Source: Phoenix dactylifera (Eukaryota > Streptophyta > Magnoliopsida > Arecales > Arecaceae). From it: 64,000 nucleotides of DNA. The translations under genes were made by a program, and so were the position numbers. The stretch covers positions 2,468,843 through 2,532,842 of the forward strand of contig NC_052401.1 in assembly GCF_009389715.1 (NCBI RefSeq), in the 5' to 3' direction. Positions 1 to 12,467 of the stretch are shown here, piece after piece (within the stretch, counting starts at the first letter, position 1; every line of letters starts with the position of its first letter). The notes under the pieces are model-generated. The model was not told the origin of the DNA and did no database searches. It saw only the letters and a list, made by a program, of their open reading frames with translations.

Positions 1-1125
1 GAGCTCGGCAGCGTCTCCGCCCGCTCCTATGCCTTCCACATCGTCTCCTCCGAGGTCCGCCGCCGCCTCCTCCCCCTCTTCGCCACCGTCTCCGAGCGCT
101 CCATCGCCGCCGATAGCGTCATCGATCTCCAGGACGTGTTCCGGCGTTTCACCTTCGACAACATATGCAGGATCTCCTTCGGGCTCGACCCGGGCTGCCT
201 CGAGGGGTCGCTGCCCGCGTCGGAGTTCGCGGAGGCCTTCGACACGGCGTCGAGGCTGTCGGCCGGGCGGGCGACGACGGTGGCGCCGGCGGTGTGGAAG
301 CTGAAGCGGCTCCTGAACGTGGGCTCGGAGAGGGAGCTGAAGCGGGCCATCCGGATGGTCAGCGCGCTAGCCGACGAGGTGATAAGACGGAGAAGGAAGC
401 TGGGCTTCGCCTCCAACCTCGACCTCCTCTCCAGATTCATGGGCTCGGTCGACGACGACCGCTACCTCCGCGACATAGTCATCAGCTTCTTGTTGGCCGG
501 CCGCGACACCGTGGCGTCCGGCCTCACCAGCTTCTTCCTCATCCTGTCGAAGCATCCAGCAGTAACAGCCGCCATTCGGGACGAGATAGCCGACGTCATG
601 AGCGGCAGCGGCGACGACGAAGAGGCGAGTTTGAAGCAGCTGAAGGAGATGCACTACGTCCACGCGGCGATGTACGAGAGCATGCGGCTCTACCCCCCGG
701 TCCAGTTCGACTCCAAATTCTGCGTCGAGGACGCCGTGCTCCCCGACGGTACCTTCGTGAGGAAAGGGGCCAGGGTGACATACCACCCCTACGCCATGGG
801 GAGGATGGAGGACATCTGGGGACCCGACTGCGAGGAGTTCAAGCCGGAACGGTGGCTCCACAACCGAAAGTTCGTGCCGGCGAGCCCGTTCAAGTACCCG
901 GTGTTCCATGCCGGACCGCGGGTGTGCCTCGGGAAGGAGATGGCTCTCATGGAAATGAAGACCGTCATCGTGTCGGTGGTTCGCAGCTTCGATGTCCAAG
1001 TGCTCGACGGGGGCCGACCGCCAAGGTTCGCCCCCGGACTCACTGCATCGATTCGCGGCGGGCTGTCGGCTCGGGTGCGGCGGAGGAGCTCCGGCGAGAA
1101 ACGGCCGGGTCACGGCACATGTTAG
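1..1125 (+). CDS. CYP94C1-like: Cytochrome P450, CYP94C type (5' end outside window)
   Basis: The frame is open from base 1 to the TAG at 1123-1125, giving 374 residues without an intron; the membrane anchor and first part lie off the window. Landmarks in order are the FDNI segment near codon 52, the I-helix AGRDT near 166-170, the K-helix ESMR, the PERW motif and the heme loop FHAGPRVCLG with the ligand Cys codon at 925-927. The run of motifs (ELGSVS, DLQDVFRRF, QFDSKF, MGRMEDIWG) agrees with what I remember of CYP94C1. That ER-bound enzyme oxidises 12-hydroxy-jasmonoyl-isoleucine to the 12-carboxy form and so helps switch jasmonate signalling off. Third positions are strongly GC-rich, as in many monocot intronless genes. 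CYP94B or CYP94D is a less likely reading. The last 15 or so residues are not conserved. Confidence 0.9.
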   Translation, partial: ELGSVSARSYAFHIVSSEVRRRLLPLFATVSERSIAADSVIDLQDVFRRFTFDNICRISFGLDPGCLEGSLPASEFAEAFDTASRLSAGRATTVAPAVWKLKRLLNVGSERELKRAIRMVSALADEVIRRRRKLGFASNLDLLSRFMGSVDDDRYLRDIVISFLLAGRDTVASGLTSFFLILSKHPAVTAAIRDEIADVMSGSGDDEEASLKQLKEMHYVHAAMYESMRLYPPVQFDSKFCVEDAVLPDGTFVRKGARVTYHPYAMGRMEDIWGPDCEEFKPERWLHNRKFVPASPFKYPVFHAGPRVCLGKEMALMEMKTVIVSVVRSFDVQVLDGGRPPRFAPGLTASIRGGLSARVRRRSSGEKRPGHGTC

Positions 1126-2529
1126 AACTATTGTATTGTGATGCGCTATAGCGCACCACATGAGCCCCATGGTGGGATCGATACCTTACGTCAGGTACAG
1201 AGAGCGGAAGGAGAGTGTTCATTTTCTCGGTGGTGGCTGTCGGCATGTTGTTTAATTATGAGAACAAGTAAACTTTTGAAGGCTTGTTTCTATCAATTAG
1301 GAAGGATAGGATGCGTCTCTCTCAGTCTCTTAATGGGTGGTGGCCATGTAGCAGATTGCACAGGCCAGAGAGGTAGTAGAGGCCAAGTGGGATGGCTGAA
1401 GTGTGATTTCAGTGTCAGATACCTGAATTGGTGATGTATACATCTTGACTCAGCCAGCACGAGGTTCCCAGTTCCCAATTCCCCCCACCCATGGTTTTAT
1501 GTTTAATCATCAATAAGGTCTCTGCATGCATGTATGTGTCACATGCATATATAATATATAATTCCTGTTCACAGCAAATCTCAGAATAATTAATTCTTGA
1601 TAAAATATTTTCAAATCAAGATGCTTCGCATGCATGCATGACCCTCCGGCTTGATGTACTCTTTTTATTTCATCGACTCTTTTGAATTAGAATCTCATAA
1701 GGTTTCATCTTTTTTCTTTAAAAGTAAGCAAATTTGAGAGAGAGAGAGAGAGAGAAATTCTGCATCCCTTTTGAGTTTAATTTCTTCTGGTTACATTAGT
1801 GAAATGAAGCAAGATAAGATATATATATATATATATATATCAATCTTGTGTTTTATTTCCTCAGTAAAATAAATGAAATATTATCTCCTCCTATTTTAAT
1901 GATACTCGTATGTACTGGTCATCAACTTTCAAGAATTCTGTATACGTGAATCACGTGTTCGAGAATACCTCCGTATTCTTTCTTTTATTCCAAACTTGCC
2001 CGGGTGCATTGCAAAATATTGGAGTGAGAAGTAATTTCTGCAGCACACGTACAAAAGTGGTCTATACATTATGCTGAGTTCAAGAGGAGTTATAAGAGGT
2101 ATATTTTATGATGGCTCGATGAACACAATATATGATTTCTTATCAATGGTTAAACGAATTAAATATCATGCCTTTCACAAGGACGTATAATACTGATACT
2201 GCAAGCACAAATCTTCCAAAAACCATTAACTAGAGCCATACTACATTTTGATTATTTTTTTTCGTTTATAGTTTCCTAAGAGTTGGAGATAGTATTAAGG
2301 TTAAGAATAGTTATATGAGAAAATAAGAATATATGGGAAAAAAATATTATTGAGAACTTTTTCTACCTTCCGCATGAGGTAGTACCATGTATACTTACAG
2401 TTGAGAAAGTACAAGAAATTACAACTAAGATTATACAAAAATAAAAAGAAAAAATAAATAGATCCCCAGGATCAATTCTAAATTTATGCTATTTGAAATT
2501 CAAAATTCAAAATTCAAAATTTGAAACTC
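1126..2529. other. Spacer downstream of the P450
   Basis: No gene is recognised here. The first 300 bases probably hold the P450 3' UTR. A (GA)n run lies at 1735-1755 and an (AT)n run at 1819-1840. From about 2240 the sequence is AT-rich and merges into the copia fossil. Confidence 0.5.
1735..1840. repeat. Two microsatellites, (GA)n and (AT)n
   Basis: A run of about ten GA units covers 1735-1755, and about eleven AT units cover 1819-1840. They are seen directly and are likely to vary in length between individuals. Confidence 0.9.
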
Positions 2530-4560
2530 CTAAAATTATGGATCCTGGATATGTGGCTTGATATGGGGCTAAGATAAAGATACTACTACTACTCCCCACT
2601 AAGAGCTTAGAATTGAATGCAACTGTTGAAAGCGTTGGGAGGCAAGTCCTTTAGTTAATATATCAGCGAGTTGGTCATTGCAGGGAAAGGATTGGACATG
2701 AAGCTAACGACGAACCATTCGCTCTCGAACAAAATGAAAATAAATTTCAATATGCTTGGCTCGAAAATAAAAGACGAGATTGGCTATAAGATATATGACA
2801 GATAAATTATCACACCAAAGTATAAGAGCTTGAGCAAGTGAGACACCCAATTTCTGTAATAAAGATTGAATCCAAATTAATTCAGCAGTAGCATTGGCAA
2901 GCTCTTTGTATTTGTATTCGGTACTTGAACATGCCACAGTGTGTTACTTTTTAGCACTCCAGGATATGAGATTAGGATCAAGAAAAATATTTAAGCTACT
3001 TGCAGAATGCCGGAATAGGCATAAAGAGATGAAGATGGGCCTTTGGTTAAATAAATACCATAGTTGATAGTATGGTAGCGAAAAATATGCTTGACTACAA
3101 GCCAATGCATGAAAGTGGGCCTATTCATAAACTAACATACTTGGTTGACTGCAAAGGCAATGTTAGGATGTGAAAGAGTAAGGTACTGAAGCGCACCCAC
3201 CACACTCCGATATTAAGTTGGATTAAAAAGTGACAAACCAACAGAATGAGAAAGTTGGCACCTAGTAAATATATGTGTCGAGACAGGCTTAGAACCATCA
3301 ATGTTGGTTTTGAGAAAAAGATCAGAAATATACTTTGAATGGGTCAGATGAAATACAGAAGTAATAGTCTTAGCCTCAACACCCAAAAAGTAGTGAAGAG
3401 GGCCTAAATCCTTCATGGAGAATTCAGTTTGTAACGAAGCAATAAAGTCATCCAATGGAGCAATAAGAGTGCTAGTAAGAATAATATTATCAATATAAAC
3501 TAGAAGAAATGTCACATATTTTTTGGTGTGCTAGATAAAAAGTGAGACATCAACCTTAGACCTATGAAAGCTAAGAATATATAAGGGAACGCTTAATCGC
3601 TGAAACCAAGCGCGTGGCTCATGTTTAAGACCATAAAGAGAACATTATAGCTTGCAGACATAAGTGGGATGGTCTGGATCAGTAAAACCAAGAGGTTGTT
3701 TGATATAAACATCCTCGGTGAGATGTCCATGGAGAAATATGTTTTTGATATCCAATTGCTGAATGGGCCAACTTTCAAAAACTGTAAGAGTAAGAACAAT
3801 GCGAATTGTGACAGACTTGGTTATTAGGTTGAACGTCTTATTTTAATCAATACTCTATTATTGATTGAAGCCCTTAGCAACCAGACAGACTTTATAGCGC
3901 TCAAGCTATTAAATCACTTTTTGATTTTGAACATCCATTTGCAGCCAATAAAATATTGTAAAGGAGAGGGTGGAACTAAAAGTCAGGTACCATTAGAGGG
4001 CAAGGTATTATACTCATCTGCCATCGTTTCACGCCATTGAGGATCATGTTGAGCTTGAGTGAAGTAGATGGGCTTGATATGAATAGTAGAGCCACAAATG
4101 CCAAAGGATATTTTGTGCTAAAGCGATACGGCTTGAGTGTATCATCCTTGCCACCAATAGAATCATGGATCCTTGATATATGGCTTGATATGGGGCTGAG
4201 ATGAAAATACTGCCAATAGATTCTATATTCTTCTTCTTTTCAGCTAACTCTATTTTTTCTGTAATGCTAATAGCATCTGAGCTTGTTTTCAAGCATGATC
4301 ATATTGGGGTCAGGTAGGATGTTGTTATTTTCTCTCTGAAGACTGTTGTTGCCTCCTCCCTGTCAGACATGACCATGGATCGAGGTGGATGCTGAAATAA
4401 GTAAGCACTTCGAACATCAGTCCAACTAAGTTGAGATGTAAGATTTGAGATTTTTTTTTATAAATAATTCCCAGGGCTTTATGAATCGATAAACTAGAAT
4501 TAGGAGTGACGTATCCATCCAACTGCTCACGATTTCCATGACACAAAACTAGCGCTGAAG
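2530..4560 (-). mobile_element. Ty1/copia retrotransposon fossil
   Basis: Read on the minus strand, the stretch carries copia pol remnants in the usual order. A reverse-transcriptase start resembling the DPQWR-ADEY segment lies near 4000-4050, reverse transcriptase including YIDN and FSMKDLGPLHYFLGVE near 3213-3515, and RNase H ([28 protein letters not shown]) near 2704-2937. A purine-rich AGTGGGGAG tract at 2591-2599, minus strand, looks like the polypurine tract, placing a decayed 3' LTR just below about 2580. Sequence at 4210-4550 looks like gag or linker material. Integrase appears largely absent, so the body is shorter than an intact 4-5 kb copia element. The copy is clearly broken in many places and old. 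No paired LTR was found. Confidence 0.8.
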
Positions 4561-6119
4561 TAATCTTCTCCCATTTGTATCCATATCATTAGAAAGTCAG
4601 ACTAGATTTACTTTGGCACATCCCGTTAACTAATTAATCCAATTGAAAAGATGGAGGGTTGCATTTGATTTTACAAGTTTGATATGAGATCACAAACAAA
4701 TTCCTTGCTATGTTCTTGTAGCGGAATTTGGCACATATCCTAACATCAAGCCACTGACCGGCTTCCGATTGAGATTAGTAACCTTTTGGTAACATCACGG
4801 TTGCTCGTTAATCAAACAAAACATTAGGTGCAAGGTTCTTAAATGTGGATTTGGTTAGGGAAGGCATGGCCCTTAAGGTTTTAGCGGAGATGGAGATGGA
4901 TGCAGCCTTTTCTGATGAGACTTTGGAAGTTTGTGCATTTATTTCCTACCTTCTCCGACAGTGTATTCCTTCTTGTGGTAAGACCCATTATCTTTACAGC
5001 TCTAGATAGAGAAGATGGCTTGTGAGTTTAATAGTTAGGTGCTTTACAAAGCTAGCATCAGAGACTGCTCGTGGATTGTGAATTAGTAACCAAACAGGCT
5101 TCCAACAGAGAGCATTTCATTTATAGAGGGATAAGAAGCGGTCGTGTTCACCTGCCCCCTTTTGGCCTTCAAAGTGGCACGCTCTCCATGCACTAAAAGA
5201 GTGATTTGAAGAGAGCCGGATGGCATCCAAAGCTTCTGAATGATTCGCCAAACATTTGCGACTTGCAAAAGCTGATCGAGGCTGCCGCCGAAAGCAAAAC
5301 GATAGGGCGCCATCTCAGACACTTAATTTGGTGGAATCTTTTTGCTAGACAAGTCAAGTCACGGGCACTACTAACTATGGCAGTTATTGCTACCTGCAAG
5401 ATAACGATTACAACGTAACTGAAGCAAGCATTACATCTATTGGTATAGGTATAGCCAAATTGTTAGAATCACGGTTTTAGTGTGCTATGTATGTGTTAAA
5501 TTAAATCGGTTATAATTATTGGATATTATGGAAAATTTCTTTCTCAAAATCTTTAAGGTACAGTCGCTTTGTGGAGGATTGGAAGGAAGGGTGATTCCAC
5601 AAGCTTTTGCCATCAAGGACACTTCTATACGAAAAAAAACTTGCATGCGATTATGCAATACAGCCTGATAGGTCAGATATACACAACCTTATTCTTTTAT
5701 ATAGAATGATTATTTCTGTGTTTTGAACCTGTTGCACCCATATCACCTTAGATATTGATCGAACAGACTTGGGTTGAAGAAGTTTGGTGTGTAGCTGTGA
5801 TGAATCAACAGACTTTTAATATAGATAACATGATCTACAAGTGTGCATGCATAACCTAGGGCACAAAGGTAAGGATACCTTGCACCGGTTTGATCTCACT
5901 TGAGTCTGAATTCATCTTGGCATGGGGATTTCTAGTTCCTTTTTCGTGGCATTAGTATCTGTTGGATTCATTTGCCAAGCAAGTCGCTAGGACCCCTTTT
6001 TGCTGGGAGAAAATGTCATTCTATTTTTTGTTCTATCAATAAGATGTCATTATTTGTTCCCAAATTTTTAACTGGAATTTCTGTTAATTGCATCCAGCGA
6101 TAAGTACTCACCAACTCCA
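4561..6119. other. Unassigned spacer
   Basis: Mixed-composition DNA. Open frames on both strands around 5083-5418 show no motif I recognise and overlap each other, so no gene is called. The stretch may be an older repeat. Confidence 0.4.
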
Positions 6120-6180
6120 GCATCTTCCATCTACGTTAAATTAATTAATTAATTTAATTAATTAATTAAATTAATTAAAT
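6120..6180. repeat. TTAA/AATT simple repeat tract
   Basis: About 50 bases built of ttaatt and taaatt units sit at the left edge of the GA-rich sequence that leads to the CACTA terminus. It is low-complexity DNA. Confidence 0.8.
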
Positions 6181-6754
6181 TAAACCACTCCAAAACAAAA
6201 ACGGAACCAAACCGTTAATCATCCACTCCAAACCCAGTGGAGAATAACGAAAAGATAGCAGGATAGAAGAGCAAGAAGAATAAGGAAGAAACCCACTGGA
6301 ATCGGTGCACAAGGGGAGAGCGGAATAGCCCGGAATAAGGAGGAAGAATAGGAGGAGGAGAAGGGAACTCATCGTCGCCGCTTTTCTCAGCTCGGCCCAA
6401 ACGAGAGGCTACTCCGACCCTTTGTCGGGCCTAAAAAGATAAGAGAGAGCAGGTTTTCTGAAAGGGTAGAAGAGGAGAAGAAGATATCCATGGCCCAATA
6501 GGTTTGACCAAAGCACCGGCAGCATCGCCGGAGCCCCTGCTTCTTGAATCCGGAGGGGGTTAGGGAGGGGGGTTGATGATGATGAGAAGGCACCGTTGAT
6601 GGGTTAGAGAGAGAGAGAAGACGAGGAGGGCGAGAGAGATGTGGGTAATACTACTAGTTAAATAGAGAGAGGAGGGCGGTGGCCGGGAAATCGGAAACCC
6701 GGAGAGAGGAGGGAGGAGGGATGGTCAGAAGAGGGTTGGGATGTAGGTGCGGTG

Positions 6755-6935
6755 GCTTCCGACGACGCTTTTTAGCGTCGTCTTAGGTTCGAGACTGCAC
6801 CGACGCTAATAAGCGTCGTCTTTTGCCGACGCTTTTTACAAGCGTCGGTAAATTTTGACAATAGACCGAAACTTGCCGACGCTTGTAAAAAGCGTCGGCA
6901 AAAATGCGTCGGTAAAACCGACTTTTTCTGTAGTG
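6755..6935 (-). mobile_element. CACTA (En/Spm-type) transposon terminus
   Basis: Read on the minus strand the segment begins with CACTACAGAAAAAGTCGG at 6935, the signature end of CACTA elements. It continues into several copies of a subterminal motif of the form CCGACGCTTTTTA, some head-to-head, so that 6830-6900 can fold into a long hairpin. Such subterminal arrays bind the element's transposase. The GA-rich stretch at 6175-6750 may be internal sequence. No second CACTA end was seen to the left within the window, so this is a one-ended remnant or its mate has diverged. No transposase frame is present. Confidence 0.8.
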
Positions 6936-8700
6936 ATTACTGAAACTTGTATAGTTTTTTGTTCTTAGTTCTTAGGCCATTATTTGAAACTTAGCATCTT
7001 AGTTCTTAGGCCCATATATACATGCATCGGAGATCAGACCTCACCCATTGCCACTAAGAGTTCATTATGAGAGCTGACACAGCATTCATGGGTGCAGCAC
7101 TGGCTAACTGTAAGTGCTAAAGTTGGATGGGACCTGTCCAACTTCAGGGGACTCAAAGGAAACCACCACGAGGACACTCGAACATGGCTGGATGCCAGTG
7201 GCATAGCCCAACACCGCTAAATTCCTGTCGATCCCACGGTCCCTTCTTTGGTTCACCGGTCTATGAGTTCATCCTTATGGAGATAACATGATGCACCCAG
7301 TGACCGGAGAACTCCACTAATTCTTATCAGGCCACGCGTGCATCCAATCCGTGTCGTGGGTCTTTCCAAATACAGAAACGTACCAAGGTTGCTCAAAATT
7401 CACCGGTCGTTCCTATTTATAGTAGGGACAACACGAAGGGACGTACATGCCGGGGTTTGCTTCTTCGTTGCTCGGATGTACTAAAAGCGAGAACTTTTAG
7501 AACTTTAGTTAGTGGAATTGAACACGTACATGTGACAGGGTGCTTGCTTCTTCTTCAACCCGAAGGCAGCATAGTTTATTGTTAGGTCTCTGCTATCGAC
7601 TTCTCATCAAAAAAAGAAGAAGAAAAAAAAGGCATCCGCTATTGAATTGGTTTAAATATCTTGGCTCAAGGGCCACCGGCCCTCCTCTCGGTGGAGGAGG
7701 AGCTGGTGCGTCCCGCAGCCAGTAAGACGTTTGGTACGACGGAGACCGAGTTGAAAAGAAGCAAGTGGTTGGATTGGCCCGACTCTTTAGGACCAAAGAG
7801 ACTCTTCCTCTTCATTAGGTCATGAAAAAAGATCTATAGTTAACGGTACCGAAAAAAGGAGTAGAGACTCTTCCTCTTCATTAGGTCATGAAAAAAGGAG
7901 TAGAGCCCAGCAAGGCCTGGGATCCATCTCTCTTGTAGTAGCCACATCAATGACGGAACCTTGGAAGTGCTCAGAACTGTTCGGAGAAAGGTGTTCGATC
8001 TTTTAGCCCAAGGCCGTCCTTTCCGGAAGCAAGCCCGAGAGTTCCAGGGTCGAGCCCATCCAGGCTTGGCTCAGCTTGGTATTAGGCCCAAAAGCATTCG
8101 TCTTTCCAGCTTTCGGCCTGAAAAAAGGCCTAAATTTCAGGCCAGCTTTTTGGGCCTCTCTGCCGGTAGACCATAGTGGCCCAGCTAGTGCCTGGGGGGC
8201 AGAGCCATGGAGCTTCGCGCTCGTTCTATTTACGGGGAGCCGTATACCCTCTTGCATGAGGGTTTCTTCTTCCCTCTACGGAGGAATATAGAGAGAGAAT
8301 GAGTGGGAGAGAAAGAGGAGACTTCGGCCCTTTTTAAAGTAAAGCCCGAACGGGCTTTATATGAAAGAAGGCTAACATATGGGGGTCGGTTCAGTTTGGT
8401 TTAAAATACTTTTCTAAATATTTAAATGGGAGGCGAGACGAATTTTTTCAATTCAGATATTTCTCAAGCAGATACCAATCCGATTTTAGAAAAATCGATT
8501 TAAATCTAACCGTAGAGATTAGTTAGAGTCACGCTGACGGTTGAGCCAATAATTTTACACACCTCTATCGACCTGTAACTGAGTTGGTAGATCACGCGAT
8601 AATATTTTCACGGAAGGTGCATTGGCTCCGCTAATCAAGTGGCCAGTTGCCCTAATTAATGACGTGTCAACTGTAAACTGCATCAACCGTTACGATATAC
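6936..8700. other. Unassigned spacer with local duplications
   Basis: There is no gene I can support. A TTAGTTCTTAGGCC unit occurs twice at 6960-7010. A 66-bp-period partial duplication lies at 7801-7897, and an A-rich tract at 7606-7631 could be a retroposon tail. The open frames at 7961-8291 overlap on both strands and resemble no family I know. Confidence 0.4.
7801..7897. repeat. Direct repeat, period 66 bp
   Basis: The unit actcttcctcttcattagg, followed by tcatgaaaaaa, occurs at 7801 and again at 7867. The second copy is followed by ggagtagag, which also precedes it, so this looks like a local slippage-type duplication. Confidence 0.8.
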
Positions 8701-9022
8701 CATAAAAAGCAACAACTTAACAAAATTCGTACCCCCAACAATTTGTACTTCGTACTGCGCGCTTGCCGACCCACCTTTCCGGATGCGCGGCCACGCAGGA
8801 GGATGCCACGCGAGAGAAAGCATCGCCGTTCACTCTAACATTGCACGAATCTTAAGATAAATCGAGGGCGGATTAGCGATGTGCCAGGAAGGTGCCATGA
8901 AAGTGCAGCATATTTACGTAAATGTCACGCCAGAAACAAATCGTGGGCGCACGATAGCCGCTGGTCCGGGACTTTTATGTTATCGTGCGCCACCGCACCT
9001 TTTGACCCCTCCCCTCGCTCCA

Positions 9023-9030
9023 TTTAAATA
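9023..9030 (+). promoter_or_regulatory. TATA-like box of the copper chaperone gene
   Basis: TTTAAATA lies about 60 bases before the ATG at 9089. Transcription would then start near 9055, with a short, intronless 5' leader. Confidence 0.5.
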
Positions 9031-9088
9031 CCCCCGGAGCCAGGGTCCCCGGCGTACCTCGGAGTCGGTAGGAAGATTAATCTACGCG

Positions 9089-12000
9089 ATGGCTGAGGTA
9101 TTCTTCTGCGACCCGCCTCCCCTTTGCCACGGCTGTCTAGGATTTCGTTTCCTTATCAAATTCTTGTTCTTGCTCTTGGTTCTTGAAATTTATGTCATTA
9201 TTTCTAGATTTTTTATCATCGCATTATTATTGGAGTTGAATCGAAAATAGGGTTCATTTGATCGTATTATTGGTGGTGGAGAACCGCGATCTTGATGCAT
9301 GATCCAATTCTCGTTCCTTTTTCTTGACTTCTTGATATTCTTGTAATTATAACTCCATGGGGTTGAATCGAATTTAGGGTTCGTTTGCTCGGATCCTTGG
9401 TCGGGAAGAACCGGCATACCTATTCATGTTCTGGTTCTCGTCTTGTATCGTACTAATTTTGTCTGATCGTCTTCTTGTTTAAGGAGAACAGGGCTGTAGA
9501 AGTTTTTCCTCTATAGGTTTAGAGAAATATATATTTTTTTAGGTTTTTTCAATTGGATAGAGATTTGGAATTTTAATTCCCGTTTTTTCTGTGATAAGTG
9601 ATCTATTCTTGTATGTTTACATGGTTAAATCGTCTGGGATAGATTAGATTAAATGTTTACATCTGTTTTGAATTGTATTGTTAGAGTGATGTGATTTGCT
9701 TTATGTCTATATAGATTTTGTTCTTGTTCTTGGCTGGGATTTGCGATTATGCTTGTTGAAATTGGCATAGGTTTATGGGTGAAAAGATTTGATTATTGGA
9801 TTATAAGATTGATGCCGTTCTTCTAAGTAATGACTAATGAGGTATGGTTTAGTAATTGATATCAGTATATGTACCAAACTTGGTAGCTTGAGGCAATAGT
9901 AGTAATAAGCCTGATACTGATAGGTTATATTTTAGTGATAGAATAGCTTAGCTTATTGATTATGCAAAAGACCAAATTTGGGGCAAGAAGATTGAGATCA
10001 TTATGGACGTTTGTGGAGAAAAAAGAAGGCAAACAAAGAAACTAAAACTTGTCTGAGCCCTATCATAAGATTTTCTTAGAAATGGTTTTATACCATCTCT
10101 CTCTCGTGTTTACATGGTTCTTCTCCACATGATAGGGTTAGTTTCTATGAGCTTTAAGTTTATTGACAAGAGGGTTGATTTCCATCAGCTTTTATCTATT
10201 CTTTAGGATACTAGGTTATCATGTTAGTTGAAGTCCCTATATTTTACAATGTGGAAGATAGAGGTCAAGATAGAGTGGTGCATGAGTTATTGACTATATT
10301 TTTCTTTTTCTTTGTGGAAAAGATTGTGCATTACTTGACCTAAGCATGTGCAAACTCTGATGTGGTAGGAGTTCATGTATTGAAACTACGTCAAAATTGA
10401 GCACCTGAGCACCTATTTCATGAGATTCTAGAAAGATCCTCCTGCTGTACTCTCTCTCTCTATCTCTCATATGTCCATTACATCATATATCCCTCACCCA
10501 TTATATTTACAGTACCTGAGGTTATTGCTGTTAAATAAAGGCAAGATGGATCCTTGATGACTGAGTGTTTATCTACTATTATCTATGAAGAGTATGAGGA
10601 AGGCCGCATAGATTCCATTTAGTAGTTAGCAAATGCGTTAGTTAGTATGCACCAATTGTGGAAGGATCTATTATATATGTCTCTTTGTGCAAATGTTCTC
10701 CATAGTACCTTGTTTGTTGCCAACCAAGCTTTTCATTTTTTCACCTTATTTGCATTTATCTTTCTTGCATTTGCTTATGTCATTCTTGCAGATGTGTAAC
10801 AGCTGAGAAAAGTGAATGAACTATAAGGATTGTGTTTTTTGTTGTTGCTGTTGTTGTAAATTGTGAGGGCATTTTCCAGGTCATACGGACTTAGTAAACG
10901 CTAGAATTTAAATATAAAAGGAGACATAGTGATACACTAACATTATGACTGGAATGGAGTTTATGTCCCATAAAAACAATCTTTCTTCTGTTATTTTTAT
11001 CATCAGTACAACTTTATATGTAATGAAAATTTCTCCTTAACAATGTGATCTTTGTTTATTTTCTTTAACGTGAGCTGGAGTTTACAGATGTTAATTTTAA
11101 CTTCTGCATGTAGCAAACATCTAAGATAACCACTTAAGATGAAAACTACTCTTGATGTAATTAGAAGCAAAGTTTGGGCAATTGTTTCATGCAAGCTAGT
11201 TATTTGTTGACAAGTCATCATTACTGCTTGAAACAATCAGAATCTCATCACTGGTGTCGTGCAATAGAAGCTAAAGAAGTTCATTAGGGAATTTGTGAAA
11301 CCAAGAACTGTGAAGTCAAAGATGCTATAGTAAAGATCACTATATAGTGTATTTGCAATAAAGAGTGAAAGTTCCTCCTGCACTTCAACAGATGACTGAA
11401 TCTTCTTTTGAAAGAGAAAATATTTATTTAATATTAACTGTAACAATTCCTTTGTTTATTGCTCGTTTCAAGATTAGCTAATATAAGTTGCCACCAGTGG
11501 CAAGCTTTATCCAATAATATTTACATTTTTTTCTTTTTTTTGTTTGTTTGGCCCTGCCACTCCTTATTTGTAATATATTTAAAACACAGGGCTTCTTCAT
11601 ACCAATGCCTTCCCTGTTTTTGTTATGCCATTACCATCTAGACCATGACATTTGCAGTGGCCTCGTTTCTCCTGTGTACACTGGCCAAAGTTGAGCTTGT
11701 TATTTTGATCATGATTGGGACATAACTGCATTTGGCCTTCTGTCGACTAAAAAGTCTGTGGCTTCTTTTTTCCTCTTCATTTTTTTTTATGAATTTCTAA
11801 TACATGTTAAAAAATGCATGGAGGTTGGAGATGCCAGCAGCAGAAGCAATTTGGTTTGTTTATGTTGAGAACATTTTGATGAAAGGATCTGCTGTATCTA
11901 TTTTAAACCTTAAGTGCTTCTTTTCACTGTTTTTTATCTGATGTCTTGATGACTTATTTTCTTTTTGGTTCACTTCTTTACATAGACTGTGGTCCTTAAA

Positions 12001-12467
12001 GTTGGCATGTCCTGTCAAGGCTGTGTTGGAGCTGTCAAGAGGGTCCTTGGCAAAATGGAAGGTTGTAACTCTACACATTTCTTTTCCTGGTGCTGTGATT
12101 TTCACAAATTTCACTTCTGTAAGATACTTGTTTTTGAATGGAGATGTCAAATGACATCTGATGTATAGGAAAAATTTTATCGCTGCCAACTTTTCAGACC
12201 CATTATATGATGCATGGGGCCTAAAACATGTCTGCCAGAATCAGTTTGTTTAAGATACCTGCTTGTTTGTCATTTTTCTCAGGTGTCGAATCCTTCGATG
12301 TGAACCTGGAGGAGCAGAAGGTAACTGTGAAAGGCAATGTAAAACCTGATGCTGTTCTACAGACTGTTTCAAAGACAGGAAAGAAAACTTCGTTCTGGGA
12401 TGCAGAACCAGCAACCAAGGAGACTGCTCCTGCAGCAGCAGCAGCTGCTTCTCCTACTGCTGCATGA
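9089..12467 (+). CDS. ATX1: ATX1-type copper chaperone (heavy-metal-associated domain)
   Basis: Three exons join in phase: 9089-9097 (only Met-Ala-Glu), 11986-12061 and 12283-12467, for an 89-residue protein. The metal site MSCQGC (residues 11-16) is the MxCxxC motif of the HMA fold. The C-terminal half carries the lysine-rich KTGKKTSFW segment typical of plant ATX1/CCH proteins, then an Ala/Pro/Thr-rich tail of about 20 residues. ATX1 proteins carry Cu(I) in the cytosol to P-type ATPases such as RAN1 and HMA5. All introns have GT-AG ends: gtattc at 9098 and cag or tag acceptors. Intron 1 is 2.9 kb and follows three codons, an arrangement often linked with intron-mediated expression, though that is not shown here. 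The tail is shorter than in CCH, so ATX1 is preferred. Confidence 0.93.

Noticed and set aside
165-1170. Long open frames in other frames over the P450
   Set aside because: They are shadows of a GC-rich exon; the P450 frame holds every family motif.
5083-5418. Overlapping open frames on both strands
   Set aside because: Neither has a motif or splice context, and both are close to chance length.
8879-9250. 123-residue open frame covering the ATX1 start
   Set aside because: It reads from upstream DNA through the promoter and into intron 1 and has no conserved sequence.
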